Of a stretch of DNA of 64,000 bases, positions 1-8,338 are shown piece after piece. The stretch spans positions 1-64,000 of the forward strand of contig NZ_LYVO01000012.1 of assembly GCF_001984055.1 (NCBI RefSeq). Reading direction: 5' to 3'. The stretch is from Variovorax sp. KK3. GTDB lineage: Bacteria; Pseudomonadota; Gammaproteobacteria; Burkholderiales; Burkholderiaceae_C. Below the pieces are notes generated by a model that worked only from the letters and a program-made list of their open reading frames with translations, searched no databases and had not been told where the DNA came from. Each line of letters starts with the position of its first letter. Position 1 is the first letter of the stretch. The translations under genes and the position numbers were made by a program.

Positions 1-286
1 TGCCGCCCCAGCCGCCGCCGTAGCTGATTTCGCCGTTCACCAGGATGCCGTCGACGCCCCTACCGCCGATGCCGATCTGGACCACCTGGGCTTGCGCACC
101 GGACGCCAGCCAGAGCGCCAGCGTGATCGCGATGCCGTTCAACCGCCACGGCCGGCTTTGTGGTTCACGTCTTTGGCGGGCGACGTGTCCGCGCGTGCGG
201 GTCGAGCCGGTGCATCGCGCCAGTTCTGAAGCCACCTGGTGAATGCCAAGTGCGGCGTTGAAGACGACGCGATAGATGCAGTTCAT
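1..286 (-). CDS. Type V secreted adhesin/autotransporter, N-terminus with ESPR signal peptide (partial)
   Basis: The gene starts with ATG at 286 and stays open to the left edge (95 codons visible). The first 25 residues (MNCIYRVVFNAALG, then QVASELAR) match the extended signal peptide region found only on very large type V secreted proteins such as trimeric autotransporter adhesins and filamentous haemagglutinins. A basic, arginine-rich linker follows, then a hydrophobic core (ITLALWLASGAQA) with a likely signal peptidase I site after AQA near residue 66. The mature start is glycine-rich (GIGGRGVDG, YGGGWGG). The protein should cross the inner membrane by Sec and be displayed outside. No clear Shine-Dalgarno precedes the ATG. 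The passenger and translocator lie outside the window, so the subclass cannot be told. Confidence 0.75.
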   Translation of the reverse strand, partial: MNCIYRVVFNAALGIHQVASELARCTGSTRTRGHVARQRREPQSRPWRLNGIAITLALWLASGAQAQVVQIGIGGRGVDGILVNGEISYGGGWGG

Positions 287-404
287 GAAGTGAGCGAACC
301 CGCGGTGCAAGACATGGACGCGCAATCTATCGGCGGGTCGAATCCGTGTCAGGAGTTCGCGACTATTTGCGATATTTGGGCGCTACGCGGCTCCGAAGAA
401 GCGC

Positions 405-410
405 CACACT
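405..410 (+). promoter_or_regulatory. Candidate -10 (CACACT) for a leaderless P450 mRNA
   Basis: The hexamer CACACT ends 6 nt before the ATG at 417 and no Shine-Dalgarno is present between them. Transcription would start at or next to the start codon. No convincing -35 at 17 bp was seen. Confidence 0.35.
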
Positions 411-416
411 GCTCGC

Positions 417-1571
417 ATGAACGACACCCACGCCCCACCCGCCGACGCCGTCGCGGCCGTCACCCATCCCGACCCGTACGGCTGGTACGCGGAACTGCGC
501 GAAGGCCCCGCACTGGCGCGCGACGAGCGTCTGCACCTGTGGGTCGCGAGCCGGGCCGAAGTTGTTCGCGAACTCTTCACCCATCCGGCGCTGCGGGTGC
601 GGCCCGCCACGGAGCCGGTGCCGCGCGCCATCGCGGGCACCCCGGCTGGCGAGTTGTTCGGCCGCCTCGTGCGGATGAACGACGGTGCGCCGCATGCGGC
701 GCACAAGCCCGTACTGCAACGCGCGCTGGCGAGGATGGACCTGGGGCTGGCGCAGGCGGGCATGCGGCGCATCGTTGCGGAACTGTCGGCTGCCACGGTG
801 GACGATGCCTGCTTCGCCTGGCCGGTCGCGGGCGTGGGCCACCTGCTGGGCTTTGCCGACGACGACTTGCCGGCGCTGGCGGCCTGGACGCGCGATTTCG
901 TCGCCTGTCTGTCGCCGCTGTCCAGCGAGGCGCAATTGCAGGCCGCGAGCGAGGCCGCGGTTGCGCTGATGGCGCGCTTCGAAACGTTGGCCACCAAGCG
1001 CCCGGCCCGCGAAGGCAGCCTGCTCGCGGCCGTGCGTGCCGAGGCGCCGGACGACGGCTCGCCCGCGTTGCTGGCGAATCTGGTCGGGCTGCTATCGCAG
1101 ACCTGCGAGGCGACCGCCGGCCTGATGGGCAACAGCCTGGTGGCCCTGGCGCGCGAGCCGGGGCTGCCCGAGCAGGTGCGGGCGCAGCCAGATCTGGTGC
1201 AGGCGCTGGTCGAGGAAACCGCGCGCCACGACCCCTCGGTGCAGAACACGCGGCGCTTCGCGGCCGAGCCGCTGAGCCTGGCGAGCGTCACGCTCGCTGC
1301 CGGCGACGCGGTGCTGCTGGTGCTCGGGGCGGCGCATCGCGATCCGGCGCTCAACCCGTCGCCGGACCGCTTCGATCTGCATCGCGCCGAGCGCCACTTG
1401 CTGGGCTTCGGCCATGGCGCGCATGCCTGCCCGGGGCAGGCCCTGGCTTGCACCTTGGCCGCTGTCGGCGTTCAAACGCTGTTAGCGGGCGGGCTGGACC
1501 CGGCCTCGCTGGCGATCCGCGGCTGGACCTATCGGCCTTCGGCCAACGCGCGCATTCCGGTCTTTCGCTGA
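417..1571 (+). CDS. Cytochrome P450
   Basis: A 384-residue soluble cytochrome P450. The heme-binding loop FGHGAHACPG places the thiolate cysteine at residue 338, and the K-helix ExxR motif is E267-R270 (EETARHDP). The I-helix region (QTCEATAGLMGN) lacks the textbook AGxET sequence but keeps the Glu-Ala-Thr. The absence of a membrane anchor fits the class I bacterial form that takes electrons from a ferredoxin; no redox partner gene is adjacent. It is slightly shorter than the usual 400-420 residues. The next gene converges with a 5-bp gap, so this is a single-gene unit. The substrate cannot be predicted. Confidence 0.93.
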   Translation: MNDTHAPPADAVAAVTHPDPYGWYAELREGPALARDERLHLWVASRAEVVRELFTHPALRVRPATEPVPRAIAGTPAGELFGRLVRMNDGAPHAAHKPVLQRALARMDLGLAQAGMRRIVAELSAATVDDACFAWPVAGVGHLLGFADDDLPALAAWTRDFVACLSPLSSEAQLQAASEAAVALMARFETLATKRPAREGSLLAAVRAEAPDDGSPALLANLVGLLSQTCEATAGLMGNSLVALAREPGLPEQVRAQPDLVQALVEETARHDPSVQNTRRFAAEPLSLASVTLAAGDAVLLVLGAAHRDPALNPSPDRFDLHRAERHLLGFGHGAHACPGQALACTLAAVGVQTLLAGGLDPASLAIRGWTYRPSANARIPVFR

Positions 1572-1576
1572 GCCGC

Positions 1577-2596
1577 TCAGGCCGCGGCGCGCCAGCGGCC
1601 GGTGGCTTCGAGAAAGGGCGACAGGCTGGCCGGGCCGAAGCGCAGGGGCAGGGCGCCGGCGGCGCGCCGGGCACTCACCACGCGCATGCGCAACAGCCGC
1701 TCGGCGCCTTCGAAGGAGTCGAGCTCCGGGCCGTCCCACACGACTTCCGCCGTCGCCGCGACCTGCAGCAGGTCGCCGCGCTCGAAGTCGACGAACAGCA
1801 GACCGGCCACCGGATTCACCGCGATGTTGCCCAGCGTGTTGAAGAAGAAGTTGCCGATGAATTCGGGCACCGTCATCGTGCCGTCGTCGTCCAGCCGCAC
1901 GAAGCCGGGACGGCCGCCTCGGTGCGACACGTCGACGCCCTGGGCCGGGCCGTCCGCATGCGCCGCCGCGGGATGTGCGGTCGCGATGAAGAAGGTGTCG
2001 GCCTCTCGGATCATCGCCTGCGCGTGGGCGTCCAGCCTTTCCATGCGCGGCCCGAACTGCGCGCCTTGTGCGCCGCCCGTGAAGACCGGCTCGCGTGCCT
2101 GGATGTACTTCGGGCAGTTGCCGAAGCTTTGCCCCACCTCGATCGAAAAGCCGCGGCCGTCGAGCGCATCGAGCGTGCCGTTCATGCGGTTGCGCCGGCG
2201 CGTGTGCGGCTCGATGCCCAGCAGTGCGATCGGCGCGCCGGGCACGAGGGCCGCGGCCAGCGGATCGCTTGCCATCGGCAACGCGTCGATGCGCAGGTGG
2301 CGTGGATCGGGCGAGTGCGCGAAGCCGGGCGGCGCAGCGAGCAGGCTGGCCCAGGGCCGGCCTTCGCCATCGAGGCTGCCGGTGACCAGAAAGGGCAGTT
2401 GCGCGAAGAAGCTGCGATGCTGGTCGGGCATGTAGTCGCGCAGCACGCGCGGGCCGATCTCGGCCATGCGTTCCGCGACGCCGGCGCGCGCCTGCAGCAG
2501 GCGTTCGCCTTCGTGCCACGCGGCGGCGTGCACCGGAAGGCCTTCGCTTTCGCCTGCGGTGCGAGCCCCGTTCGGAGCGGCCGGCCCGGGGCTCAT
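1577..2596 (-). CDS. Pyridoxamine 5'-phosphate oxidase-family flavin-nucleotide-binding protein
   Basis: A 339-residue cytoplasmic protein of the PNPOx-like split-barrel family that binds FMN. The diagnostic FGNCPKYIQ motif is at residues 158-166, and the segment with FIGNFFFNTLGN followed by NPVAGLLFVDF is typical of the second barrel half. Members of this large subgroup are annotated only generally as flavin-nucleotide binding. The ATG at 2596 overlaps the stop of the upstream GST gene by 4 nt (ATGA), so the two are translationally coupled and probably cooperate in some detoxification or redox step. An upstream extension would be antisense to other genes and is not supported. Confidence 0.88.
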   Translation of the reverse strand: MSPGPAAPNGARTAGESEGLPVHAAAWHEGERLLQARAGVAERMAEIGPRVLRDYMPDQHRSFFAQLPFLVTGSLDGEGRPWASLLAAPPGFAHSPDPRHLRIDALPMASDPLAAALVPGAPIALLGIEPHTRRRNRMNGTLDALDGRGFSIEVGQSFGNCPKYIQAREPVFTGGAQGAQFGPRMERLDAHAQAMIREADTFFIATAHPAAAHADGPAQGVDVSHRGGRPGFVRLDDDGTMTVPEFIGNFFFNTLGNIAVNPVAGLLFVDFERGDLLQVAATAEVVWDGPELDSFEGAERLLRMRVVSARRAAGALPLRFGPASLSPFLEATGRWRAAA

Positions 2597-3246
2597 GATG
2601 CCAGCCCGATCGGTGACCGCACCATCGGCACGAAGCCTGGCAGCGATTCGACGCGCGCCAGCCATTCGCGCACCTTCGGATAGGGCTCGAGCGAGACGTT
2701 GCCTTCGGGCACGTGGGCGACGTAGCTGTAGTTGGCGACGTCCGCGAGCGTCAGGTCGTCGCCGGCCAGAAAGGGCTGGTGTGCCAGTTCCTGCTCCATC
2801 ACCGTCAGCAGGTTGTGTGAACGCGCGATCACGTCGGACGGGTCGGTCGCCAGCCCGAAGAGCACGATGACGCGCGCCATCGAAGGCCCCTGCGCCAGCG
2901 GACCCGCGGCCACCGACAGCCACCGCTGCACGCGCGCTGCGCCGAGCGCATCGCGCGGCAGCCAGCGTGCCGGGTCGGGCGCGTAGCGTTCGTTCAGGTA
3001 GAGCAGGATCGCGTTCGAATCGGCCAGCGTCACGTCGCCGTCCTGGATCACCGGCACCTGGCCGAAGGGGTTGAGCCGCAGGAATGCGGGGCTGCGCTGC
3101 TCGCCGGCGCGCAAGTCGACCTCGACGGTTTCGAAGGGCAGGTCGAGCAGCGAGAGAAAGAGGCGGACGCGGTGGCAGTGGCCGGAGATGGTCGCGTTGT
3201 GGACGGTGATGGGGCTGGCGGGACTTGTGAGGCGTGCGGCGGTCAT
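2593..3246 (-). CDS. Glutathione S-transferase family protein
   Basis: A 217-residue GST. The N-terminal thioredoxin-like domain (about residues 12-90) shows the expected GHCHRVRLFLSLL helix 1 region, the cis-proline segment QVPVIQDGD and the LADSNAILLYL glutathione-contact motif; the helical C-terminal half follows with DDLTLADVANY. The start ATG at 3246 is preceded by AGGAG at 7-nt spacing. It heads a two-gene unit with the flavin protein and is divergent from a LysR gene 115 bp away, the usual layout for a LysR-controlled target operon. Confidence 0.93.
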   Translation of the reverse strand: MTAARLTSPASPITVHNATISGHCHRVRLFLSLLDLPFETVEVDLRAGEQRSPAFLRLNPFGQVPVIQDGDVTLADSNAILLYLNERYAPDPARWLPRDALGAARVQRWLSVAAGPLAQGPSMARVIVLFGLATDPSDVIARSHNLLTVMEQELAHQPFLAGDDLTLADVANYSYVAHVPEGNVSLEPYPKVREWLARVESLPGFVPMVRSPIGLAS

Positions 3247-3271
3247 GGGCGTGCTCCTGCGGGATGGGTTG

Positions 3272-3288
3272 AATCGAATGGGCCGATT
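3272..3288. promoter_or_regulatory. Candidate LysR-type operator (ATC-N9-GAT)
   Basis: Between the divergent GST and lysR genes lies AATCG-AATGGGC-CGATT, a perfect 5-bp dyad that contains ATC-N9-GAT and therefore the T-N11-A core of LysR-family boxes. It is about 30 bp upstream of the GST start and 74 bp from the lysR start. Confidence 0.45.
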
Positions 3289-3349
3289 GTTCGTTGTTGC
3301 CTCGATCGGAGTAATGGGCCGGACTGCACTTCACTGCTGCGATTTCCGG

Positions 3350-3355
3350 TTTAAT
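3350..3355 (+). promoter_or_regulatory. Candidate -10 (TTTAAT) for a leaderless lysR mRNA
   Basis: TTTAAT ends 6 nt before the ATG at 3362, with no Shine-Dalgarno between, so the transcript probably begins at the start codon. Confidence 0.4.
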
Positions 3356-3361
3356 CGTGCG

Positions 3362-4246
3362 ATGGACCGCCTCAAAGCCATGCACACCTTCGTGCAGATC
3401 GCCGACCACGGCAGCCTGACCCGCGCGGCCGATGCGCTCGACAGCTCCCTGCCTGCCGTGGTGCGCTCCCTCGCCGCGCTCGAAGCGCACCTGGGGGTGC
3501 GCCTGTTCCATCGCACCACGCGCCGCATCACGCTGACCGAGGAGGGCCGGCAGTACCTGGCCAGCGCGCGCGAGGTGCTGTCGGCGGCCGATGCGGCCGA
3601 CCGCGCGCTGTCGGTGGAAGCGGCCGAACCCGCAGGGCAGCTCACCATCACCGCACCCGTGCTGTTCGGGCACATGTACGTGGCGCCGGCGATCGTTCGC
3701 TTTCTCGAGCGCTACGACAAGATGCGCTGCAGCGTGCTGCTGCACGACCGCACGGTGAACCTGCTGGAGGAGGGCATCGATGTCGGCATCCGCATCAGCC
3801 CGCTCGAAGATTCGTCGTTGGTCGCGCAGCAGCTGGGCAGCATCCGCCGCGTGGTGGTGGCGAGCCCCGAGTACCTGCGCAAGCATGGCGTGCCGAGCCA
3901 TCCGCGCGAACTGCTGGATGCCAACTGCGTGCGTGTGATGCCGGGCGCGCCCGTGTCCTTTCGCGAGAACGGCCGCAGCTTCACCGTGGCGGCGCGCGGC
4001 AACCTGGAGTTCAACCACATCGCGCCGGCGGTGGAGGCCTGCGCGGCGAGCGTGGGCTTCGGCATCTTCTTCTCGTACCAGGTGCTGCCGCTGGTGCGCG
4101 AGGGGCGGCTGCGGATCGTGCTCGAAGCCTTCGAGTCGGTGCCGCGGCCGGTCAGCGTGATCTATCCGAACGCGCGCCTGCTGCCGGCGCGCACGCGCGC
4201 CTTCATCGACTGGATGAAGGCCGAATTCCAGGGGCTCAAATTGTGA
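3362..4246 (+). CDS. LysR-family transcriptional regulator
   Basis: A 294-residue LysR-type regulator. Residues 1-60 form the winged helix-turn-helix (MDRLKAMHTFVQIADHGSLTRAADAL, then LGVRLFHRTTRRITLTEEG). The rest is the periplasmic-binding-protein-like effector domain. The sequence is closest in style to the DNA-binding LysR proteins that sit next to GST or quinone reductase genes. Start chosen at MDRLKAM because it begins the conserved HTH and follows a -10-like hexamer; the reading frame is open further upstream but that part would overlap the GST promoter. It is divergent from the GST/flavin pair and probably regulates it and itself. Confidence 0.92.
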   Translation: MDRLKAMHTFVQIADHGSLTRAADALDSSLPAVVRSLAALEAHLGVRLFHRTTRRITLTEEGRQYLASAREVLSAADAADRALSVEAAEPAGQLTITAPVLFGHMYVAPAIVRFLERYDKMRCSVLLHDRTVNLLEEGIDVGIRISPLEDSSLVAQQLGSIRRVVVASPEYLRKHGVPSHPRELLDANCVRVMPGAPVSFRENGRSFTVAARGNLEFNHIAPAVEACAASVGFGIFFSYQVLPLVREGRLRIVLEAFESVPRPVSVIYPNARLLPARTRAFIDWMKAEFQGLKL

Positions 4247-4270
4247 ACCGGGGCGGATTCGCCCTTGCGC

Positions 4271-4276
4271 CACAAT
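4271..4276 (+). promoter_or_regulatory. Candidate -10 (CACAAT) for nodIJ
   Basis: CACAAT ends 6 nt before the GTG at 4283; no Shine-Dalgarno is visible, again the leaderless arrangement. It lies in the 36-bp gap after lysR, so nodIJ may also be reached by read-through. Confidence 0.35.
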
Positions 4277-4282
4277 GCCCCG

Positions 4283-5224
4283 GTGTCTTCCACCGCCCCA
4301 TCCTCCCCGCTCTTCCAGGCCAACCATCTTTTCAAGCGCTACGGCGACGTCACGGTGGTCGACGACTTCTCGTTCTCGATCGCGCCCGGCGAATGCCTGG
4401 GCGTGATCGGGCCCAACGGCGCCGGCAAGACCACGACCATCCGGATGTGCCTGGGCCTCACCGCGCCCGACGGCGGCTCCATCGAAGCGCTGGGCGGGCT
4501 GTCGATGCCGCGGGATGGACGCGCCATCAAGGCGCAGCTCGGCGTGGTGAGCCAGTTCGACACGCTCGACCCGGACTTCAGCTGTGCCGAGAACCTGATG
4601 GTCTACGCGCGCTACTTCGGCATGAGCCGGCGCGAGATCACGCCGCGCATTCCGAAGCTGCTGGAGTTTGCGTCCCTGTCGCACAAGGCCGATGCCAAGC
4701 CGGGCGAGCTGTCGGGCGGCATGCGCCGCCGGCTGTCGCTGGCGCGCGCGCTGGTCAACGACCCGAAGCTGCTGATGCTCGACGAGCCCACCACGGGGCT
4801 CGACCCGCAGGCGCGCCACCTGATGTGGGAACGGCTGCAACTGCTGCTGCAGCAGGGCAAGTCGATCCTGCTGACCACGCACTTCATGGACGAGGCCGAG
4901 CGCCTTTGCTCGCGGCTGATCGTGATCGACCACGGCCGCAAGATCGCCGAGGGCCGGCCGCGCGACCTGATCGCCGAGCACTTGGAGCCCGACGTGGTCG
5001 AGGTCTACGGCAATGGCGCACTGGCACTCGCGCAATCGCCGCTGAAGGACTTCGCTGCGCGCGTGGAAGTGAGCGGCGAGACGGTGTTCTTCTATACGCA
5101 GGACGCACGCGGCCTGCTCAACGCGCTGGACGGCCACAAGGGCCTGCGCACATTCCATCGGCCGGCCAATCTGGAAGACCTGTTCCTCAAATTGACCGGC
5201 CGGCAAATTCGGGAAGACGGCTGA
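4283..5224 (+). CDS. nodI: NodI-like ABC transporter ATP-binding protein
   Basis: ATPase subunit of an ABC-2-type exporter, about 313 residues. Walker [10 protein letters not shown] is at residues 43-51, the signature is [15 protein letters not shown], Walker B is [13 protein letters not shown] and the H-loop is [13 protein letters not shown]. Segments such as [19 protein letters not shown] and [11 protein letters not shown] follow the NodI sequence closely. In rhizobia NodI/NodJ export lipochito-oligosaccharides, but many non-nodulating betaproteobacteria carry the pair with unknown substrate. GTG at 4283 is taken as start because of the hexamer just upstream; an in-frame TTG at 4265 is the alternative. 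It overlaps nodJ by one base. Confidence 0.9.
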   Translation: MSSTAPSSPLFQANHLFKRYGDVTVVDDFSFSIAPGECLGVIGPNGAGKTTTIRMCLGLTAPDGGSIEALGGLSMPRDGRAIKAQLGVVSQFDTLDPDFSCAENLMVYARYFGMSRREITPRIPKLLEFASLSHKADAKPGELSGGMRRRLSLARALVNDPKLLMLDEPTTGLDPQARHLMWERLQLLLQQGKSILLTTHFMDEAERLCSRLIVIDHGRKIAEGRPRDLIAEHLEPDVVEVYGNGALALAQSPLKDFAARVEVSGETVFFYTQDARGLLNALDGHKGLRTFHRPANLEDLFLKLTGRQIREDG

Positions 5225-6051
5225 TGAGTGCCTTGATCAACGAAGCATCCCCGGCGGCGCCTTCGGTGTGGCGCCCGCCCGAGTTGTCGATGCGCTGGTG
5301 GCCGGTGTTCCTGCGCAACCTGCTGGTGTGGCGCAAGCTCGCCATACCGAGCCTGATCGGCAACATCGCGGAGCCCTTGATCTGGCTCATTGCGTTCGGC
5401 TACGGCATGGGTGCGCTGGTCGGCAAGGTGGACGTGGGGGGCACTTCCGTGCCCTACATCCTTTTCCTGGCCAGCGGGTCGATCTGCATGAGTTCGATGA
5501 ACGCGGCTTCGTTCGAGGCGCTGTACTCGGCCTTCTCGCGCATGCACGTGCAGAAGACCTGGGACGGCATCATGAACGCGCCCGTGGGCCTCGACGACGT
5601 GGTGATGGCCGAGATGCTGTGGGCCGCCTTCAAGGCGATCTTCACGACCACGGCCATCCTGTTCGTGATGCTGGGGCTGGGCATCAGCCACAGCCCGAAG
5701 CTGCTGGTCGCATGGCTGGTGCTGGCGGGCGTGGGCATCACCTTTTCGTGCATCGCGCTGATCTTCAACGCCCTGGCGAAGGGCTACGACTTCTTCACCT
5801 ATTACTTCACGCTCTTCATGACGCCGATGATGTTCCTGTCGGGCGTGTTCTTTCCGCTGGAGCAGTTGCCCGGCGTGGTCCACACCATCGCGAACTGGCT
5901 GCCGCTGGCCAACGCCGTGGCGCTGGTGCGGCCGCTGTTCATGGACCAGTGGCCGGCCGACTGGTGGCGGCACGCGCTCGTGCTGCTGGGCTACACCGTG
6001 GTGGCGTACTGGGTGGCGCTGGCGTTGACGCGGCGGCGGTTCGGGGCCTGA
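5224..6051 (+). CDS. nodJ: NodJ-like ABC-2 transporter permease
   Basis: A 275-residue inner-membrane permease with about six transmembrane segments, including IAEPLIWLIAFGYGMGAL, the MSSMNAASFEALYSAFSRM region, and the conserved FFTYYFTLFMTPMMFLSGVFFPLEQLP stretch characteristic of the NodJ/ABC-2 family. Its ATG overlaps the TGA of nodI, and together they should form a (NodI)2(NodJ)2 exporter. The downstream gene converges after 29 bp. The substrate is unknown; an amphipathic glycan or lipid conjugate is an inference from the family. Confidence 0.9.
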   Translation: MSALINEASPAAPSVWRPPELSMRWWPVFLRNLLVWRKLAIPSLIGNIAEPLIWLIAFGYGMGALVGKVDVGGTSVPYILFLASGSICMSSMNAASFEALYSAFSRMHVQKTWDGIMNAPVGLDDVVMAEMLWAAFKAIFTTTAILFVMLGLGISHSPKLLVAWLVLAGVGITFSCIALIFNALAKGYDFFTYYFTLFMTPMMFLSGVFFPLEQLPGVVHTIANWLPLANAVALVRPLFMDQWPADWWRHALVLLGYTVVAYWVALALTRRRFGA

Positions 6052-6080
6052 GCGCACGACGCCATCGTTTGATCGCGATG

Positions 6081-6476
6081 CTAGCTGCGATGTACTGCGT
6101 ACTCCGACGCCAAGGCCACCATCGCGCCGCAAATCATGCCGGGAAGGAGGCCTGCCAAGGCGGCGTCCGGGTAGCCCGTGAACCCATACGCTAACGCGCT
6201 CGCGACCGCACCGCCCGTTGCCGCACCGGATGTCATGCGGACCACCAACGAGTTGCCTGTCGAAGCCTGCGTCGGGGCATGCATGGTTTCAATGGTTTCA
6301 ATGGCTTCGACAGCGATGCGGACATCTGCGTCCGACGCGGTCACCCCGGAGGGTACGTCGAGGCTGTCGGGAGCGTGACCGCCCTCCGCGATGCTGTTCG
6401 CTTGAGTGGAGCCCGACTCTTCGCGTGGCGGCGGCACGTTCGATCTGGTGATGTTGCTCGTGTTGATCGTGTTCAT
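6081..6476 (-). CDS. Small protein with glycine-rich hydrophobic C-terminus, possible partner of the adjacent chaperone-like protein
   Basis: I do not recognise this 131-residue protein. Residues 1-80 are polar and Ser/Thr/Glu-rich without obvious secondary-structure pattern; residues 83-125 are Gly/Ala-rich and hydrophobic (SGAATGGAVASALAYGF, then LAGLLPGMICGAMVALASEYAV) and could form one or two glycine-zipper membrane helices. There is no signal peptide. The start ATG at 6476 has GGGA a few bases upstream. It lies 21 nt downstream of a SycD/LcrH-like TPR gene on the same strand. A disordered N-terminus plus hydrophobic C-terminus next to such a chaperone is the layout of translocator-type substrates, but this is only an inference. 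Confidence 0.6.
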   Translation of the reverse strand: MNTINTSNITRSNVPPPREESGSTQANSIAEGGHAPDSLDVPSGVTASDADVRIAVEAIETIETMHAPTQASTGNSLVVRMTSGAATGGAVASALAYGFTGYPDAALAGLLPGMICGAMVALASEYAVHRS

Positions 6477-6497
6477 GGGTTTCCCAATTGAAATGAA

Positions 6498-6995
6498 TCA
6501 AGTCGTCGACCGGAGCCGCTCGATCGCCTGCATCGCAAGGTCCTGCACGTGGCGGAAGCTGTCGTCGCCGCGTGCGATGTCGAAGGCACCGTCGAAGAAG
6601 CGGATCGCCGTTTCGGGCTGCCCGAGACCTGCCATGCATTCGCCCAGCCGGTACATCGAGGTCGGCGTTCGGTTCTGTTGCAGGCTCAGGCCGTAGAGCA
6701 CGGCCGCGATGTTGAAGATGGCCAGGCGCTGGAAAGCACGCCCGGCGATGAAGGAATATCGGCTGTCCTTGGGGTGATGAACGGCGAGTTGCAGCGCCAG
6801 CGGCGCAGCCTGCAGGAAGTGGCCTTCGTCGCACAGCTGTTGAACCAGCCGGAAAAGCGCGGCCTGTTGCGGGGCGGACAGCGTGCCCTCGGGCGGCGGC
6901 ACGTAACCTTGTTCCAACGCGCACTGCAGTTGCGGCAGATTCGCCGAGGCTGCGCGTGCGAGCGCTTCGATTTTCTGGTTCGGATGGTGTTGCAA
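6498..6995 (-). CDS. TPR protein resembling type III secretion chaperones (SycD/LcrH type)
   Basis: A 165-residue all-helical protein with about three tetratricopeptide-like repeats in its middle and C-terminal half (HHPKDSRYSFIAGRAFQRL; FNIAAVLYGLSLQQN; SMYRLGECMAGLGQPETAIRFFDGAFDIA). The wording YRLGECMAGLGQPETAI recalls the third repeat of class II type III secretion chaperones such as SycD, IpgC and LcrH, which are of similar size. No ATG is available; TTG at 6995 is preferred because AGGGAG precedes it by 6 nt, with TTG at 7001 as alternative. No secretion apparatus gene is in the window, so a general TPR scaffold is equally possible. Confidence 0.7.
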   Translation of the reverse strand: MQHHPNQKIEALARAASANLPQLQCALEQGYVPPPEGTLSAPQQAALFRLVQQLCDEGHFLQAAPLALQLAVHHPKDSRYSFIAGRAFQRLAIFNIAAVLYGLSLQQNRTPTSMYRLGECMAGLGQPETAIRFFDGAFDIARGDDSFRHVQDLAMQAIERLRSTT

Positions 6996-7117
6996 AGTCA
7001 AGCTCCCTGGTGACTGCCCGATTGGCGCCCATGAGTCACGGGGCTCGCTTCAAAAGTTCCAAAAAGTAACGGGGCCGTCACCAAAGGTCGCCGTCTCGCG
7101 GCCGCCGAAGCGACGAT

Positions 7118-8338
7118 TCAACCGAAGGCCTGGGTCAGCGAATGAATGAGGAGCCCGACAAGCCCGCCGACCAGCGTGCCGTTGATGCGAATGAACTGCA
7201 GGTCGCGCCCGATGTGCTTTTCGAGCTCGGTGCTCATCTCTTCGGCGTTCCATTGGCCGACGCGCTCGACGATGTAGCGGCGGATGTCTTCGCGGTAGCG
7301 CTCGATGGCGCGCGGTGCGGCGTCGATGACCTGCTCGTTGATCCAGCGCCGCATGGCCTCGTCGGCAGCGAGCCGGTCTCCGAGCGAGCCCGACAGCGCG
7401 ACGATGCGCTGGCGAATGCTGGAGTCGTCTCTGGCCAGGTCCGCGTGCAGCCAGGCCAGCAGTTCGCTCCACAGCCCGTGCAGGTATTCGCCGATGGCCG
7501 GATGCGCCTGCAGCTCCGCACGGATGGCCTCGCCGCGGCGCTGGAACTCGGGGTCGGTCTTGAGCCGGTCGACGAACTCGCGCGTGAAGGTGTCGAATCG
7601 CTGGCGCATCGGGTGCGCCGGGTCGCCAGCCATGTCGGCCACGGTGCGCGCCGCCGCGGCCACCACCTTGCGGCTGGCCAGCCGGGCCGTGACCTGGTCG
7701 AGGCCGACGTAGCGCAGCGCCCGGATCTCGCGCGCGATAGCTTCGGTGATCTGCGACTGGACCTCCTCGCCCTCGACCGCGGCGGCGACCTGCGCCAGCA
7801 CGTCGTCGAGCAGCGCCTGGTGGCGGCCATGCGCGGTCAGCGCATCGAGCGCCTGGCCTGCCAGGCGCGCGACGTCGAGCTGCGCCAGGCCGGCAGCCGT
7901 CATGCGCCCGATGAAGTCGCGCACCCGCGCGTCGTCGAAGACCGAAAGCCCGTAACGCGCCGCCGCCACCAGGTGCTCGCCCAGCACGGCGGCGTGCGCC
8001 GGCTGCGACAGCCACAGGGCGAGCCGCGTCGCCGGGTCGAACTGTTCGAGCTTGGCCAGCACCTGCGGCGTGCTCAGGAAGTTGTTGCAGATGAAGCCGG
8101 CCAGCCTCGCGCCGATGCGGTCCTTGTTGGACGGGATGATCGCCGTGTGCGGAATCGGCAGGCCCAGCGGATGCCGGAACAGCGCGACCACCGCGAACCA
8201 GTCGGCGATGGCGCCGACCATCGCCGCCTCGGCGAAGGCGGCCACGTAGCCCCAGGCCGGGTGCCGCGCCGCGAGCGCCGTCGCCACCGCGTAGAGCAGG
8301 GCGGCAGCGCCGAGCAGGCCGAGGGCGACGCGCTTCAG
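7118..8338 (-). CDS. DUF445 (YjiN-like) membrane protein
   Basis: About 406 residues. Residues 5-60 hold two hydrophobic segments (VALGLLGAAALLYAVATALA; AAFAEAAMVGAIADWFAVVALF) with the DUF445 signature IADWFAVVALFRHPLGLPIPHTAIIP; a long helical, amphipathic middle follows and the protein ends with a last membrane segment (NGTLVGGLVGLLIHSL). This matches the family layout of helical domains anchored in the inner membrane at both ends. The natural N-terminus aligns with CTG at 8338 (LKRVALG), overlapping the argE stop; the only in-frame ATG (8452) would add 38 unrelated residues inside argE. Function of the family is not established. Confidence 0.85.
   Translation of the reverse strand: MKRVALGLLGAAALLYAVATALAARHPAWGYVAAFAEAAMVGAIADWFAVVALFRHPLGLPIPHTAIIPSNKDRIGARLAGFICNNFLSTPQVLAKLEQFDPATRLALWLSQPAHAAVLGEHLVAAARYGLSVFDDARVRDFIGRMTAAGLAQLDVARLAGQALDALTAHGRHQALLDDVLAQVAAAVEGEEVQSQITEAIAREIRALRYVGLDQVTARLASRKVVAAAARTVADMAGDPAHPMRQRFDTFTREFVDRLKTDPEFQRRGEAIRAELQAHPAIGEYLHGLWSELLAWLHADLARDDSSIRQRIVALSGSLGDRLAADEAMRRWINEQVIDAAPRAIERYREDIRRYIVERVGQWNAEEMSTELEKHIGRDLQFIRINGTLVGGLVGLLIHSLTQAFG

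Noticed and set aside
239-2683. An 814-codon plus-strand frame spanning the P450 and flavin genes
   Set aside because: Crosses two well-supported genes in another frame and on the other strand; low-complexity Arg/Gly/Ala composition.
1577-5206. A 1209-codon open frame on the minus strand
   Set aside because: Only its last 339 codons (flavin protein) are real; the rest is antisense to lysR and nodI and has arginine/histidine-rich composition typical of GC-rich shadow frames.
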